From assembly GCF_014647655.1 (NCBI RefSeq), contig NZ_BMPP01000005.1:186001-250000 (forward strand): a DNA stretch of 64,000 bases, in the 5' to 3' direction. A program made the position numbers and the translations under genes. This DNA comes from Deinococcus malanensis (GTDB lineage: Bacteria; Deinococcota; Deinococci; Deinococcales; Deinococcaceae). Position 1 is the stretch's first letter, and every line of letters begins with the position of its first letter. The notes beneath the pieces are model-generated. The model saw only the letters and a list, made by a program, of their open reading frames with translations, was not told where the DNA came from and searched no databases. Below are positions 21,575 through 32,627 of this stretch, piece after piece.

Positions 21575-21877
21575 TCAGGCAGGCACACCGGCGACCGGAA
21601 CAAAGTGCTTGACCGTGGGGAACGGGTCATAGAAGTGATGCAGCAGCGCGCGCCACTGCTGATATTCGGGGCTGCCGCGAAATCCTTCTGTGTGGGCCTC
21701 CAGGGTTTCCCACCACACCAGCAGGGCGTAGCGGCGGTCATCTTCCAGGCACCGCTGGAGCTCGTGTCGGATGTAGCCGGGCATGCTCTGAATAATCCGC
21801 TGCGCTTCCCGGAACGCGGTCTCAAAGGCGGCGGCCTCACCGGGACGAATGGTCAGCAGGGCAATTTCAAGAATCAT
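21575..21877 (-). CDS. ABM-domain monooxygenase-like protein
   Basis: A 100-residue antibiotic-biosynthesis-monooxygenase (ABM) domain protein. It begins MILEIALLTIRPGEAAAFE and includes IIQSMPGYIRHELQRCLED and YALLVWWETLEAHTEGFR, the usual order of strands and helices in this ferredoxin-like fold. Such proteins are small dimers that may oxidise quinols or break down haem, and many have no known activity. A ribosome site GGAGGG lies eight bases before the ATG. It follows the lipoprotein gene by 24 bases, suggesting one transcript. Confidence 0.88.
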   Translation of the reverse strand: MILEIALLTIRPGEAAAFETAFREAQRIIQSMPGYIRHELQRCLEDDRRYALLVWWETLEAHTEGFRGSPEYQQWRALLHHFYDPFPTVKHFVPVAGVPA

Positions 21878-21901
21878 GATGAAGCCCTCCGGAGAACGCG
21901 C

Positions 21902-22393
21902 TCAGCGGGAAGAGATCTCAATTCCTGAGCCTTTTTCCTCGACGCGAAACCGGGTGGTCCACAAGGTAACCAGGCCTGAGTTCATGGTCTGCTCGGCCCG
22001 GCTGATCTCTGTGTACTTGCCGGAATACAGGGCGGCCCTGACGACCACTGGCCCTCCGCGGACAGGCCCTTTCCAGCGCAACACCGACTGATGGTTGACC
22101 TGTCTTTTGAGTTGGACCGCGGTCATATCCTGGGTCGAAAACGCCGCCGGGCCGTAAAGGGACTGAAGCTCCGATACGTTTTCGGCGGTTGGCCAGCAGT
22201 CTTTGTGGTCACAGCTGTAGGTCTGTGCAAACAGGACACGGGGGCCAGCCATAGCGGCGACCTTGATAAAACGGGACTCGGTTTTGCCCCGGTCCCCGGC
22301 CAGATGCAAATTGACGATTCTTGAACTGGGCGAACATGAAATCAGCGCCATACCGCACAAGAAAAGCGGCAGGCAGGGCCAGCGGGTCACCAT
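21902..22393 (-). CDS. Predicted lipoprotein of unknown function
   Basis: A 163-residue protein with a lipoprotein signal MVTRWPCLPLFLCGMALISC; the lipobox is LISC with the lipidated Cys at residue 20. The mature part has two more cysteines (YSCDHKDCWP) and a beta-rich C-terminal half. I do not recognise the family. The ATG at 22393 is chosen because AAGGAGA lies four bases upstream and because it gives the signal peptide; the frame is open further upstream without either feature. It heads a likely unit with the ABM gene and possibly the four-helix membrane protein. Confidence 0.75.
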   Translation of the reverse strand: MVTRWPCLPLFLCGMALISCSPSSRIVNLHLAGDRGKTESRFIKVAAMAGPRVLFAQTYSCDHKDCWPTAENVSELQSLYGPAAFSTQDMTAVQLKRQVNHQSVLRWKGPVRGGPVVVRAALYSGKYTEISRAEQTMNSGLVTLWTTRFRVEEKGSGIEISSR

Positions 22394-22609
22394 ACACTCT
22401 CCTTGAAACCGCCCCGGGGACCCGGGACCGGCTTGCGCACCCCAGGCAGGAGCACAGACAGGAGCGCATGCACGAGCATAGTCGCCCAGCGCCCGTCCGC
22501 GTGGCGAGTTTGCACAGCTGGCCGCAGGGAAGCAGGTTCGGAATGGGGTGAGGCTGCTGGGCAGCACGAGTCAGCCTGATGCCCAGGCGGCTGACCCTTC
22601 CCCTGGTCT

Positions 22610-24154
<1,545 letters not shown>

Positions 24155-24200
24155 GGCAGGGCGCTCCTTGTCGGGATGCAGCAGGGTGAAAGAGGGCGGC

Positions 24201-24305
24201 AAAGAAAAAGCCCCGGAGGGGGTTCCTCCGGGGGGGTCTGGCCAGATCTTCTTCAGCCGCTCACTCCACCGGAGGAACGCCAAGAAGAAGACCGAAAGCG
24301 AACAT
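24201..24305 (-). promoter_or_regulatory. Leucine attenuator ahead of leuA
   Basis: On the minus strand the leader peptide gene is followed by a terminator whose arms CCCCGGAGG (24233-24225) and CCTCCGGGG (24219-24211) enclose a 5-base loop and are followed by CTTTTTCTTT. An earlier CCTCCGG (24276-24270), inside the leader peptide's Pro-Pro codons, can pair with the first arm instead, giving an antiterminator. The leucine codons TCTTCTTC can also pair with GAAGAAGA (24254-24247). Low Leu-tRNA would stall ribosomes, free the CCTCCGG segment and allow read-through. This is inferred from the sequence alone. Confidence 0.82.
24261..24305 (-). CDS. leuL: leuA leader peptide [14 protein letters not shown]
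   Basis: A 14-codon frame ATG to TGA encodes [14 protein letters not shown] with three adjacent CTT leucine codons, a codon that is unusual in this GC-rich sequence. TACAGT (24317-24312) sits six bases before the ATG, so the transcript probably begins at the start codon and needs no ribosome site. The peptide itself needs no function; its translation speed reports Leu-tRNA supply to the downstream hairpin. Confidence 0.8.
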   Translation of the reverse strand: MFAFGLLLGVPPVE

Positions 24306-24311
24306 GCGCCA

Positions 24312-24317
24312 ACTGTA
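24312..24317 (-). promoter_or_regulatory. -10 box of the leuL-leuA transcript
   Basis: TACAGT on the minus strand, six bases before the leader ATG, fits the TANNNT element. No convincing -35 box is seen 17 bases further upstream. Confidence 0.6.
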
Positions 24318-24414
24318 CCCTCGCGTGGTATTCGGGGCACTCAGGTTGTCTGCACGCCTTGGCCCAGTACAGCTGGTCGGACGTGTGCTGGCGCGGATGC
24401 TCAGCAGAAACGTT

Positions 24415-24430
24415 AACGGCCAGGGCCGTT
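24415..24430. promoter_or_regulatory. 16-base palindrome, possible operator
   Basis: AACGGCC-AG-GGCCGTT is a near-perfect dyad in the region between the divergent leuA leader and the GGDEF-EAL gene. It could bind a dimeric regulator; no factor is known. Confidence 0.3.
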
Positions 24431-24544
24431 GTGGTCCGGCACGGTCCTTCAGAAAACTGTTATGGACGTTGCTCTAGGGTGAGGGCAGATCCGAAGCCAG
24501 AGCCCCAGGCCGGCTGTTTTCACGCTTATTCCGGGAGACTGTCC

Positions 24545-27010
24545 ATGTCGAGCACACCCGGCCACCCGGCCGACCCTTCCACCATGCCACCCGAATGGGC
24601 CCAGGTCGATGCCCTGAACGATCAGGCGGACGCTGTGCTGACATCTTCCATGCACCGGGCGCAGGTGCTGGCGACCGAGGCTGGCGTGCTTGCGCGGCGC
24701 GTGGGATATGTGGCCGGTGACATCCGGGCTCAGATGCTGACGGGCTACGCCAATTACTTCCTGGGAAACTACCAGGAGGCGCGCGCTGCCTTTGAAGAGA
24801 GCGCAGCGCGCGCTGAGGCACTTGAGCTGACGACCGTGGTGGCCCGCTGCCTGAACGGGCTGGCCATCACCAGCGCAGTAACCGGCAACTACGGCCAGGC
24901 CCTCGAACAGCACCTGCGCTGCCTCAAACTGGTGCAGTCTGTTCACGATGACCTGGGGCGGGCCCGCACGCTGAACAATATCGGCAACCTGTATATCGAC
25001 CTCAAGGAATATGACCACGCCCTCAGGCATCACCTTGACGCGCTGGAGATCGCCGTGCGTATCGGGCACCCGGTGCTGACCTCCAGTGCCTCCATCAACG
25101 CGGCCATTGATCACCACGAACTGGGGCGCTACGAGGAATCCCTGCGGCTGAACGAAGCCACCCTGCAGCAGGCCCGGCAGGCGGGCTACCGTCAGCATGA
25201 GTGCCTGCTGCTGGCCAACATTTCTGCCAACCTGCTGCAACTCGGGCGGCTGGACGAGTCCCTGACGCTGAGTGCCCAGGGCATTGCGGCGTCCGAGGAA
25301 CTCGGCGAACGGGAAAACCTGTGCGAGCTGCTGCTCACGCGCGGGCGGGTTCTGACGGCGCTGGGCCAGCAGGACGAGGCACACAGGTGCGTTCAGGACG
25401 CCCTGGAATTGGCCCAGACCCTTAAAACCACCAAACGCGAGAATGAGGCCCATCAGGCCCTGTCTGCCGTTCTGGAGGCCCGGGGCGAGTACCGGCAGGC
25501 GCTATGGCACTCCCGTCAGCACGAGGCTATCGAGCGCTCGCTGCATGCTGACGTGCTGGAGCACAAGACGCAGGTTCTGGCCGCACAGTTGCAGCTCGAA
25601 CGCCTGGAGCACCGCACCGCCGAGGAGCGTCTGCGCAACATCGAACTGGCCCATGCCAATGAGGCCCTTCAGCAGGCCCAGGAGCGTCTGGCTTACCAGG
25701 CTGGTCACGACGCACTGACCAGCCTGATGAACCGCGCGGCTTTCGAGTCCATGCTGCAGGCCGCCGTGCAGGGAACGCAGGACACCATGGGCGTGCTGTT
25801 TATCGACCTGGACCATTTCAAGCAGGTCAACGACACGCTGGGGCACCCGGTCGGTGACGCCCTGCTGGTGCAGGTGGCCCAGCGCCTGCGCCAGTGCGTG
25901 CGCGACGGTGACCTGGTGGCCCGGCAGGGCGGGGACGAATTCACGGTGCTGCTGCGCAACGTTCAGGAGCATGAGGCCGCCGAGCGTGCGGCCCGGCGCA
26001 TCCTCGACGCCCTGAGTGCCCCGGTGGAACTGGCCGGACGACAGCTGATCGTGACCGCCTCAATTGGCATCGCGCTGTTTCCGCAGGACGGTACCGATGT
26101 CACCACCCTTCAGAAAAACGCCGATCTGGCCATGTATCTGGCCAAGCGGGACCGGCGCAGCGTGCGCCGCTTCGAACCGGCCCTGAGTGCCGCCGCCGCC
26201 GAGCGGCTGGATTTTGAGCAGGACCTGCGGGCGGCCATCAGCAGTGATCAGCTGCGGCTGCATTACCAGCCGATTGTCAGGGCCGGGACGCTCTTGCCCG
26301 TGGCGGTCGAGGCCCTGGTCCGCTGGCAGCACCCCACGCTGGGTCTGCTGCCGCCCGGCCGCTTCGTGCCGCTGGCCGAGGAAAGTGACCTGATCCTGCA
26401 CCTGGGTGCGTGGGTGCTGAACGAGGCGTGCCGGCAGATCAGGCTGTGGCGCCAGCGCTGGCCGGAGCTGCGGGTCAGTGTGAACGTGGCACCGCGCCAG
26501 ATCACCCAGCCGGACTTCGTGGCGTTTGTCGAGCAGACGCTGCGCGCCCACGGCCTTCCCCCAAGTGCCCTGGACCTGGAAGTGACCGAAAGCGCGGTCA
26601 TGGACGATGAGGGCCTGCAGCAGTACGAGGCGCTGCTGGAAGCCGGGCTGCGGATCGCCATCGACGACTTTGGTACCGGCTATTCCAGCATGAGCCGGCT
26701 GTTCCGGATGCCTGCACAGATCCTGAAAATCGACCGCTCACTTATTACCGGTCTGGTGGAGCCGGGGCTGGGCGGGCGCTCGACCCGGCCGCTGGTCCGC
26801 GCCATGGTTGCTGTCGCCCGGGAGTCCGGGTGGCAGATCGTGGCTGAGGGCGTCGAGAATGCCAGTCAGCTCCGCGAACTGCGGAGGCTGAACTGTGATC
26901 AGGTACAGGGATACCTGCTGGCCCGTCCGGTGGCGCCGGCCGAAACGGAACTGTGGCTCGGCGAGTCCGCCGAGAGGCTTCAGGCTGTGGCCATGCCGTC
27001 CGTGCTCTGA
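24545..27010 (+). CDS. TPR-GGDEF-EAL cyclic-di-GMP protein
   Basis: An 821-residue cytosolic protein. Residues 1-340 form TPR-like helical repeats, such as ARCLNGLAITSAVTGNYGQA and RTLNNIGNLYIDLKEYDHAL. A coiled-coil linker (LERLEHRTAEERLRNIEL) leads to a GGDEF domain with an intact RQGGDEF near residue 462, then an EAL domain with VEALVRW near residue 588 and DDFGTGYSS. Both signature motifs are intact, so it could make and break c-di-GMP; which dominates cannot be read. No transmembrane segment is seen. The ATG at 24545 fits the first conserved residues; a long upstream extension crosses the leuA leader. Confidence 0.93.
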   Translation: MSSTPGHPADPSTMPPEWAQVDALNDQADAVLTSSMHRAQVLATEAGVLARRVGYVAGDIRAQMLTGYANYFLGNYQEARAAFEESAARAEALELTTVVARCLNGLAITSAVTGNYGQALEQHLRCLKLVQSVHDDLGRARTLNNIGNLYIDLKEYDHALRHHLDALEIAVRIGHPVLTSSASINAAIDHHELGRYEESLRLNEATLQQARQAGYRQHECLLLANISANLLQLGRLDESLTLSAQGIAASEELGERENLCELLLTRGRVLTALGQQDEAHRCVQDALELAQTLKTTKRENEAHQALSAVLEARGEYRQALWHSRQHEAIERSLHADVLEHKTQVLAAQLQLERLEHRTAEERLRNIELAHANEALQQAQERLAYQAGHDALTSLMNRAAFESMLQAAVQGTQDTMGVLFIDLDHFKQVNDTLGHPVGDALLVQVAQRLRQCVRDGDLVARQGGDEFTVLLRNVQEHEAAERAARRILDALSAPVELAGRQLIVTASIGIALFPQDGTDVTTLQKNADLAMYLAKRDRRSVRRFEPALSAAAAERLDFEQDLRAAISSDQLRLHYQPIVRAGTLLPVAVEALVRWQHPTLGLLPPGRFVPLAEESDLILHLGAWVLNEACRQIRLWRQRWPELRVSVNVAPRQITQPDFVAFVEQTLRAHGLPPSALDLEVTESAVMDDEGLQQYEALLEAGLRIAIDDFGTGYSSMSRLFRMPAQILKIDRSLITGLVEPGLGGRSTRPLVRAMVAVARESGWQIVAEGVENASQLRELRRLNCDQVQGYLLARPVAPAETELWLGESAERLQAVAMPSVL

Positions 27011-27115
27011 TTCCGGAGTGGCGCGGGCCGATGATCCACTCCTTACCCCACCCTGCAAAGGAGGCTTCAGGATGGCTAAGGCATGGGTCGGAAGGGCCGG
27101 TGCTACAGTACGGTT

Positions 27116-27271
27116 GTGCCTGTCACAGCGTCTTTTCCGCTCCAATATGCGGATTCCTCAGTCAAGAGCGCCCCGCCTGCGCCGGCGTGTGATGATGTCT
27201 TGCTGCTCCGGGAGGCTCTGAAAATGGCCTTTGCTGGCAGCCGAGGCCAGGGCGCAGAGAGCGGCTTCTGA
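27116..27271 (+). CDS. Possible 51-residue small ORF upstream of the acyl-CoA dehydrogenase
   Basis: A GTG-initiated frame of 51 codons has TACAGT six bases before the start, like the leaderless genes nearby. It is followed by the dehydrogenase region with an overlap CTGA at 27268-27271. No homology is recognised (VPVTASFPLQYADSS at the start). It may be a real small protein, a leader ORF, or chance. Confidence 0.3.
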   Translation: MPVTASFPLQYADSSVKSAPPAPACDDVLLLREALKMAFAGSRGQGAESGF

Positions 27272-27336
27272 CCTCGGCTGTTCTGCCCCTGAACCAGGAC
27301 ACCGTTCTGGGCCTGACCCGCGAGCTTGCCGCCGGA

Positions 27337-28437
27337 GTGGTCCGGGACCACGCGGCGCAGGTTGATCAGGAAGCAGTCTGGCCGGAGCACGGTCTGCGGG
27401 CCCTGCAGTCTGCGGGTCTGGGTGGCCTGGTCGTTCCGGTTGAACACGGGGGGCTGGGCCATGGCCTGCATACCCTGACGCGGCTATGCGAGATCCTGGG
27501 CCGCGAGTGCGCCTCGACGGCCATCACCTTCGGCATGCATCATGTCGGAGCGGCGGTCATCGCGGCCAAGGTCACACCGTGGCAGCGCACCCAGTACCTG
27601 GAGCCCATCGTGGCAGGCCGTCACCTGACGACGCTGGCGCTCAGTGAGCCCGGCACCGGCGCGCATTTCTATTACCCTCAGCTTCAGCTGGACCCGGCCC
27701 CGGACGGGTCGTTCCGCGCCACCGGCACCAAGGTGTTTGTGACCAACGGCGCCCATGCCGACTCGTACGTGGTGTCGGCACGTTCGGACAGCGCGGACCT
27801 GGGAGACTTCTCCTGCTTCGTGCTGCCTGAGGGCACGGAGGGCATGACCTGGGGTGAACCCTGGTCTGGACTGGGTATGCGCGGCAACTCGGCCCGGACG
27901 CTGCACCTGGAGGGGGTCAATGTTCCTCAGACGCAGCTGCTGGGCGCTGTCGGTGACCAGATCTGGTACGTCTTCAATGTCGTTGCGCCGTACTTCCTGA
28001 TGGCCATGACCGGTACCTATCTGGGTGTGGCCGACGCGGCCCTGAACGCGGCCATCACTCACCTGCGCCAGCGCTCGTACACCCACAGTGGTCGTACGGC
28101 CGCCCAGGAAAGCGTGCTGCAACACCGTGTCGGTGCCCTGTGGGAGACGCTGGAACGCACCCGTCAGCTGGCTTACGCGGCGGGCCGGGCCGGGGACGCG
28201 GGCGACAGCAGCGCCCTGCCTGCCCTGCTGTCGAGTAAGTCGGCAGTTGCCGATACGGCTGTTCAGGTCGTGAACGACGCGATGGGCCTGATGGGTGGCA
28301 TCAGCTACCGTGACGGCAACGACATGGAGCGGCATCTGCGGGATGTGCGGGCCGCGCCGGTGATGTCGCCGACCACCGATCTGCTGCGTATCTGGACCGG
28401 CCGAGTTCTGCTGGGACAGCCGCTGCTTGGAGAGTAG
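27337..28437 (+). CDS. Acyl-CoA dehydrogenase
   Basis: A flavoenzyme of the acyl-CoA dehydrogenase family, 366 residues from GTG 27337. It oxidises acyl-CoA thioesters at the alpha-beta bond in fatty-acid or amino-acid breakdown. Visible are LALSEPGTGAHFY near residue 107, TKVFVTNGAHADSYVV and the C-terminal FAD/CoA region NDAMGLMGGISYRDGNDMERH. Readable family-like sequence (NQDTVLGLTRELAAG) continues upstream of the GTG to about 27271 with no ATG or GTG, so the real start may be a CTG at 27268, giving 389 residues, the family's usual length. The catalytic Glu was not assigned with certainty. Confidence 0.88.
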   Translation: MVRDHAAQVDQEAVWPEHGLRALQSAGLGGLVVPVEHGGLGHGLHTLTRLCEILGRECASTAITFGMHHVGAAVIAAKVTPWQRTQYLEPIVAGRHLTTLALSEPGTGAHFYYPQLQLDPAPDGSFRATGTKVFVTNGAHADSYVVSARSDSADLGDFSCFVLPEGTEGMTWGEPWSGLGMRGNSARTLHLEGVNVPQTQLLGAVGDQIWYVFNVVAPYFLMAMTGTYLGVADAALNAAITHLRQRSYTHSGRTAAQESVLQHRVGALWETLERTRQLAYAAGRAGDAGDSSALPALLSSKSAVADTAVQVVNDAMGLMGGISYRDGNDMERHLRDVRAAPVMSPTTDLLRIWTGRVLLGQPLLGE

Positions 28438-28464
28438 GCCTTGATCCTTGCCTACGGTTTCGCC

Positions 28465-29973
28465 ATGACCGCAGCTCCGGAGCTGACCTGGGCGGCCAGC
28501 CTGGATGAACTGACCATCATGGCGCGGCAGTGGGCTGGACAGGTGGAAGCTGCCCTGATCGGCGGGCAGGATGGCAGCGCCCTGCGCGCGGTGCAGCGGG
28601 TACATGCCGCGGACCGGTCCATAGCCGTGCTGCTGGTCGGTGATGACGCCAGTCGGGACGCGCTGATGCGGCAGCTGATGTTCACGCCGCAGATTGGTTC
28701 AGATGTGCAGTGGGTTGCCCTGTCGCCGGACGCGGACCTGAGCCAGGCCGCGCAGCAGGCGGCCCAGCGCACCCGGACCCGGCGGCAGCTTGGGCGGCTG
28801 GTGGCGCGCACCAATGCCCAGCTGGCCCCTCCTGCGTTGCCGGCACCCGCACCCTTCCTGGAGCACCTGCTGGATCAGGCGCCGTTGGGTGTCGTGACCC
28901 TGAACGGATCAGGGCAGGTGGAAAGCTGGAACCCGGCGGCAAGCCGTCTCCTGCCGGGGCTGCACCCAGGGCTGGCACTGAGGGAACTGCTGCCGGGCCT
29001 GCCATCTTCCGGTGGGCAGGCGGTCCGGCTGGAGCATGGCCTCGGTAGCGGAGCGCGCCGGGTCCTGCGTGCGCACGTCAGCGCCATGAGCCGCCCTGGA
29101 CAGACGGTGGGACAGCTGGTGCTGCTTGAGGACATCACCCCCTACGTCCACGCTGAGGAAGCCCGGGAGGCAGCTCAGGAAGAATTGCGAGCCCTGAACG
29201 CCACACTCGAGGCCCGCGTCGCGCAGCGGACCCTGGCTCTGGAACAACAGGCCCTGGCCCTGCAGCGTTCTAACGCGGAACTTGAGCGTTTTGCCTACAT
29301 CGCCAGCCATGACCTGCAGGAGCCGCTGCGCACCATCACCAGCTTTACGGAGCTGTTTATGGCCCGGTCGGGTGACCAGCTTGACGCCCGTGCGAGACAC
29401 TACCTCCACTTTGTTCAGGACGGCAGCGCCCGCATGAAAGCCCTGATTGATGATCTGCTGGCCTTTTCACGCCTGAATGCCGAGCGGCCACCCCCGCGTC
29501 TGGTGGATACCGGCGAACCTGTGCAGGAGGCCCTGGCCCGGCTGGCAGACCGCATTGCAGTCTCCGGTGCGCGGGTGGAGGTGGGGCCGCTGCCAGCCAT
29601 TACTGGTGACGCCCCGCAACTGGCCCAGCTGTTCCAGAATCTGATCAGCAACGCACTGAAGTTCCAGCGGCCGGGAGTGCCCCCGGAAGTACGGGTCACT
29701 GCCATATCCGAGGGCGAGTGGTGGCGCTTCCGTATCCACGACAACGGCATTGGCATCGAGCCGCAGTACTCCGACCGGATCTTCGTGATGTTCCAGCGGC
29801 TGCATGGCCGGGAAGTATACGAGGGTACCGGTCTGGGGCTGGCGATCTGCCGCAAGATCGTCGAGGCGCATGGAGGCAGCATCGGCGTCGAGAGTATTCC
29901 TGGTAAGGGCAGTACCTTCTGGTTTACGTTACCGGCGGTGGGGTCTGCTGAAGCGGTAGCGGTTTCAGGCTGA
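28465..29973 (+). CDS. Sensor histidine kinase with PAS domain
   Basis: A 502-residue soluble histidine kinase. A receiver-like or unknown N-terminal region covers residues 1-125 (SIAVLLVGDDASRDALMRQL). A PAS domain follows around 135-245 (FLEHLLDQAPLGVVTLNGSG). After a coiled coil comes HisKA with YIASHDLQEPLRTI, phospho-His near residue 282, and the ATPase with NLISNALKF, HDNGIGI and GTGLGLAICRKIV. The DLQEPLR form of the H-box is typical of phytochrome-like kinases. No partner response regulator is adjacent. TACGGT sits six bases before ATG 28465, which therefore beats the upstream TTG. The signal is unknown. Confidence 0.92.
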   Translation: MTAAPELTWAASLDELTIMARQWAGQVEAALIGGQDGSALRAVQRVHAADRSIAVLLVGDDASRDALMRQLMFTPQIGSDVQWVALSPDADLSQAAQQAAQRTRTRRQLGRLVARTNAQLAPPALPAPAPFLEHLLDQAPLGVVTLNGSGQVESWNPAASRLLPGLHPGLALRELLPGLPSSGGQAVRLEHGLGSGARRVLRAHVSAMSRPGQTVGQLVLLEDITPYVHAEEAREAAQEELRALNATLEARVAQRTLALEQQALALQRSNAELERFAYIASHDLQEPLRTITSFTELFMARSGDQLDARARHYLHFVQDGSARMKALIDDLLAFSRLNAERPPPRLVDTGEPVQEALARLADRIAVSGARVEVGPLPAITGDAPQLAQLFQNLISNALKFQRPGVPPEVRVTAISEGEWWRFRIHDNGIGIEPQYSDRIFVMFQRLHGREVYEGTGLGLAICRKIVEAHGGSIGVESIPGKGSTFWFTLPAVGSAEAVAVSG

Positions 29974-30142
29974 ACCGGCAGAGAGCCTGAACTTCGCACC
30001 GCAGCCCGGCAGGCATCAATCCGCAGAATGGGGCCGCCAGGCGGCAACGCTTCTGGCGGCTCCAGGTCACAGCAGGGCTGCGGTGTCTCTGGCCCGAGCA
30101 TGAAGTCCGGAACCATGGCACTCCCGAACAGTCGTGACAGGG

Positions 30143-30739
30143 CTACTGGGTTGAAGCCGTCTGCGCCGGAAGAATATAGATCGTGTCCAGCCCCCACGGC
30201 TGAGGCTTGGCCGGGAACGATTGCGTGCGCCACACCAGATAGCGGTCAATGGCGTCCTCGCCGAGAACCACGTTTTTGTACGGGGCAGGAGACCAGCGGA
30301 CGCCGGCTGGGGCGTCGGCGTCGGCAACGGCAATCAGACCTCCCTGACCCAGCAGATCACTCAGCCTGGCGGTGGGCGCGTAGCCGTCCTTGCACCAGAA
30401 CATGACCCGCGCGCCCTGGTCGGCAAGCGTCTGGATGTTGGGAATCCGCGCCTTCAGGAATGTGTCCAGGTCATAGACCTTCATGTTGACGTCGCGCTTG
30501 TACAGGTAATCGGCTTTCAGGGTCACCACCTGTGCCTGAGGCTGCGACGAGGCCAGTGCGGCGTCGCTGACCGTGGCGCGGGCCAGCGCGCCGACCTTGA
30601 GCACAGCCAGCTGGTGGGCCTTGCCGGGTGTGGCAGGGGCAGCGTACCCGGATGAGCCGAGGCACAGGGCACTGATGCACAGTGTTCCCAGCGTGAGCGA
30701 AGCCAGGAGAGAAGACGGACGTGAAGACAGGGTGGGCAT
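30143..30739 (-). CDS. Exported protein, possibly sulfite-oxidase-like fold
   Basis: A 198-residue protein with a signal peptide (SLLASLTLGTLCISALCLGSSGYAA) and a mature domain. Its stretches MFWCKDGYAPTARLSDLLG and IAVADADAPAGVRWSP weakly resemble the substrate-side motif of molybdopterin sulfite-oxidase-like proteins. I cannot confirm a cofactor site, so the function stays open. A ribosome site GGAGGAAA precedes the ATG at 30739. It lies downstream of, and convergent with, the histidine kinase, which is separated by about 170 bases without obvious features. Confidence 0.68.
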   Translation of the reverse strand: MPTLSSRPSSLLASLTLGTLCISALCLGSSGYAAPATPGKAHQLAVLKVGALARATVSDAALASSQPQAQVVTLKADYLYKRDVNMKVYDLDTFLKARIPNIQTLADQGARVMFWCKDGYAPTARLSDLLGQGGLIAVADADAPAGVRWSPAPYKNVVLGEDAIDRYLVWRTQSFPAKPQPWGLDTIYILPAQTASTQ

Positions 30740-30893
30740 GGCTTTCCTCCGATGGTTTGGTTTCAGCCGGGCTTGTGATCAAGCTCCGAGCTGCGCACGA
30801 AACCATAGCCCAGCACTGCCGCGCTGCAAGGAAGATTTCAGCTGGAGTCCTCCCCGGCAGCCGTGAATGCCTGGAACTCAGGACAGCAAAAGA

Positions 30894-30917
30894 GGAGGCA
30901 GCGTTACCACTGCCTCC
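30894..30917 (-). terminator. Intrinsic terminator after ilvC
   Basis: An 8-bp perfect hairpin GGAGGCAG / CTGCCTCC with an 8-base loop, followed on the minus strand by TCTTTTGC, lies 34 bases past the ilvC stop. It ends the ilvBNC operon. Confidence 0.82.
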
Positions 30918-30950
30918 GACCCAGCTGCGGCACAGGCTGCTGGCCTTGCG

Positions 30951-31961
<1,011 letters not shown>

Positions 31962-32027
31962 GCTGGATTCTCCTACAGGAAAGTGATTTCAGTGAGATTG
32001 TCGGCTAGAGGGGAGCGCCGTGGGCTT

Positions 32028-32627
32028 TTAAAACAGGTTGGGCACGCCTCTGGCCTTTTCTTCACGCGGTTCAACGGCCGGAGTCAGCGCAGCCGAATCC
32101 CCGGAGTACACCTGGCCCGGAATGTCGGCGTTACTGCCACGCGTCAGCGCCACCCGGCCGGTGCGCATGGTCTCCAGAATGCCGAAGGGGCGCATCTGCT
32201 CGATAAAGGCCGTGATCTTGCCTTCGTCTCCGGTGACCTCAAAGGTCAGGGCGTGGCGGCCCACATCCACGATGCGGCTACGGAAGTCCTCGGCGATCTG
32301 GCGGACCTCTACCCGGCTTTCGGGCGTGAGGCTGACCTTGACCAGGACCATCTCGCGGTCCACGTACTTTTCCAGGCCGTGGTCGATGATGCGCACCACG
32401 TCGTGCAGCTTCTCCAGCTGCTTGATGGCCTGCTCCACCACCCCGCGGTCCCCGCTGACCACGATGGTCATGCGGCTCACCCCCGGGTGCTCGGTGTTGC
32501 CCACGCTGAGGCTGCGGATGTTGTAGCCACGCCGCCCGAACAGCGCGGTGATCCGTGTCAGGACGCGCGGCTCGTCGCGTACCAGAATAGAGATCAGGTG
32601 GTCCTGCGGCTGGGAATACTCGCTCAT
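32028..32627 (-). CDS. ilvN: Acetolactate synthase regulatory small subunit
   Basis: A 199-residue regulatory subunit of acetolactate synthase. The N-terminal ACT domain spans about residues 8-85 (HLISILVRDEPRVLTRITAL, RRGYNIRSLSVG), followed by the second, longer regulatory domain with ALTFEVTGDEGKITAF near residue 128. It confers valine feedback and raises activity of the IlvB subunit. Its ATG overlaps the ilvB stop codon (ATGA), which couples synthesis of the two subunits. The C-terminal 35 residues are acidic or charged and variable. Confidence 0.97.
   Translation of the reverse strand: MSEYSQPQDHLISILVRDEPRVLTRITALFGRRGYNIRSLSVGNTEHPGVSRMTIVVSGDRGVVEQAIKQLEKLHDVVRIIDHGLEKYVDREMVLVKVSLTPESRVEVRQIAEDFRSRIVDVGRHALTFEVTGDEGKITAFIEQMRPFGILETMRTGRVALTRGSNADIPGQVYSGDSAALTPAVEPREEKARGVPNLF

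Noticed and set aside
24155..24340. N-terminal extension of leuA through the leader
   Set aside because: The extension reads through the terminator and the out-of-frame leader peptide; a ribosome site and the family start are at 24154.
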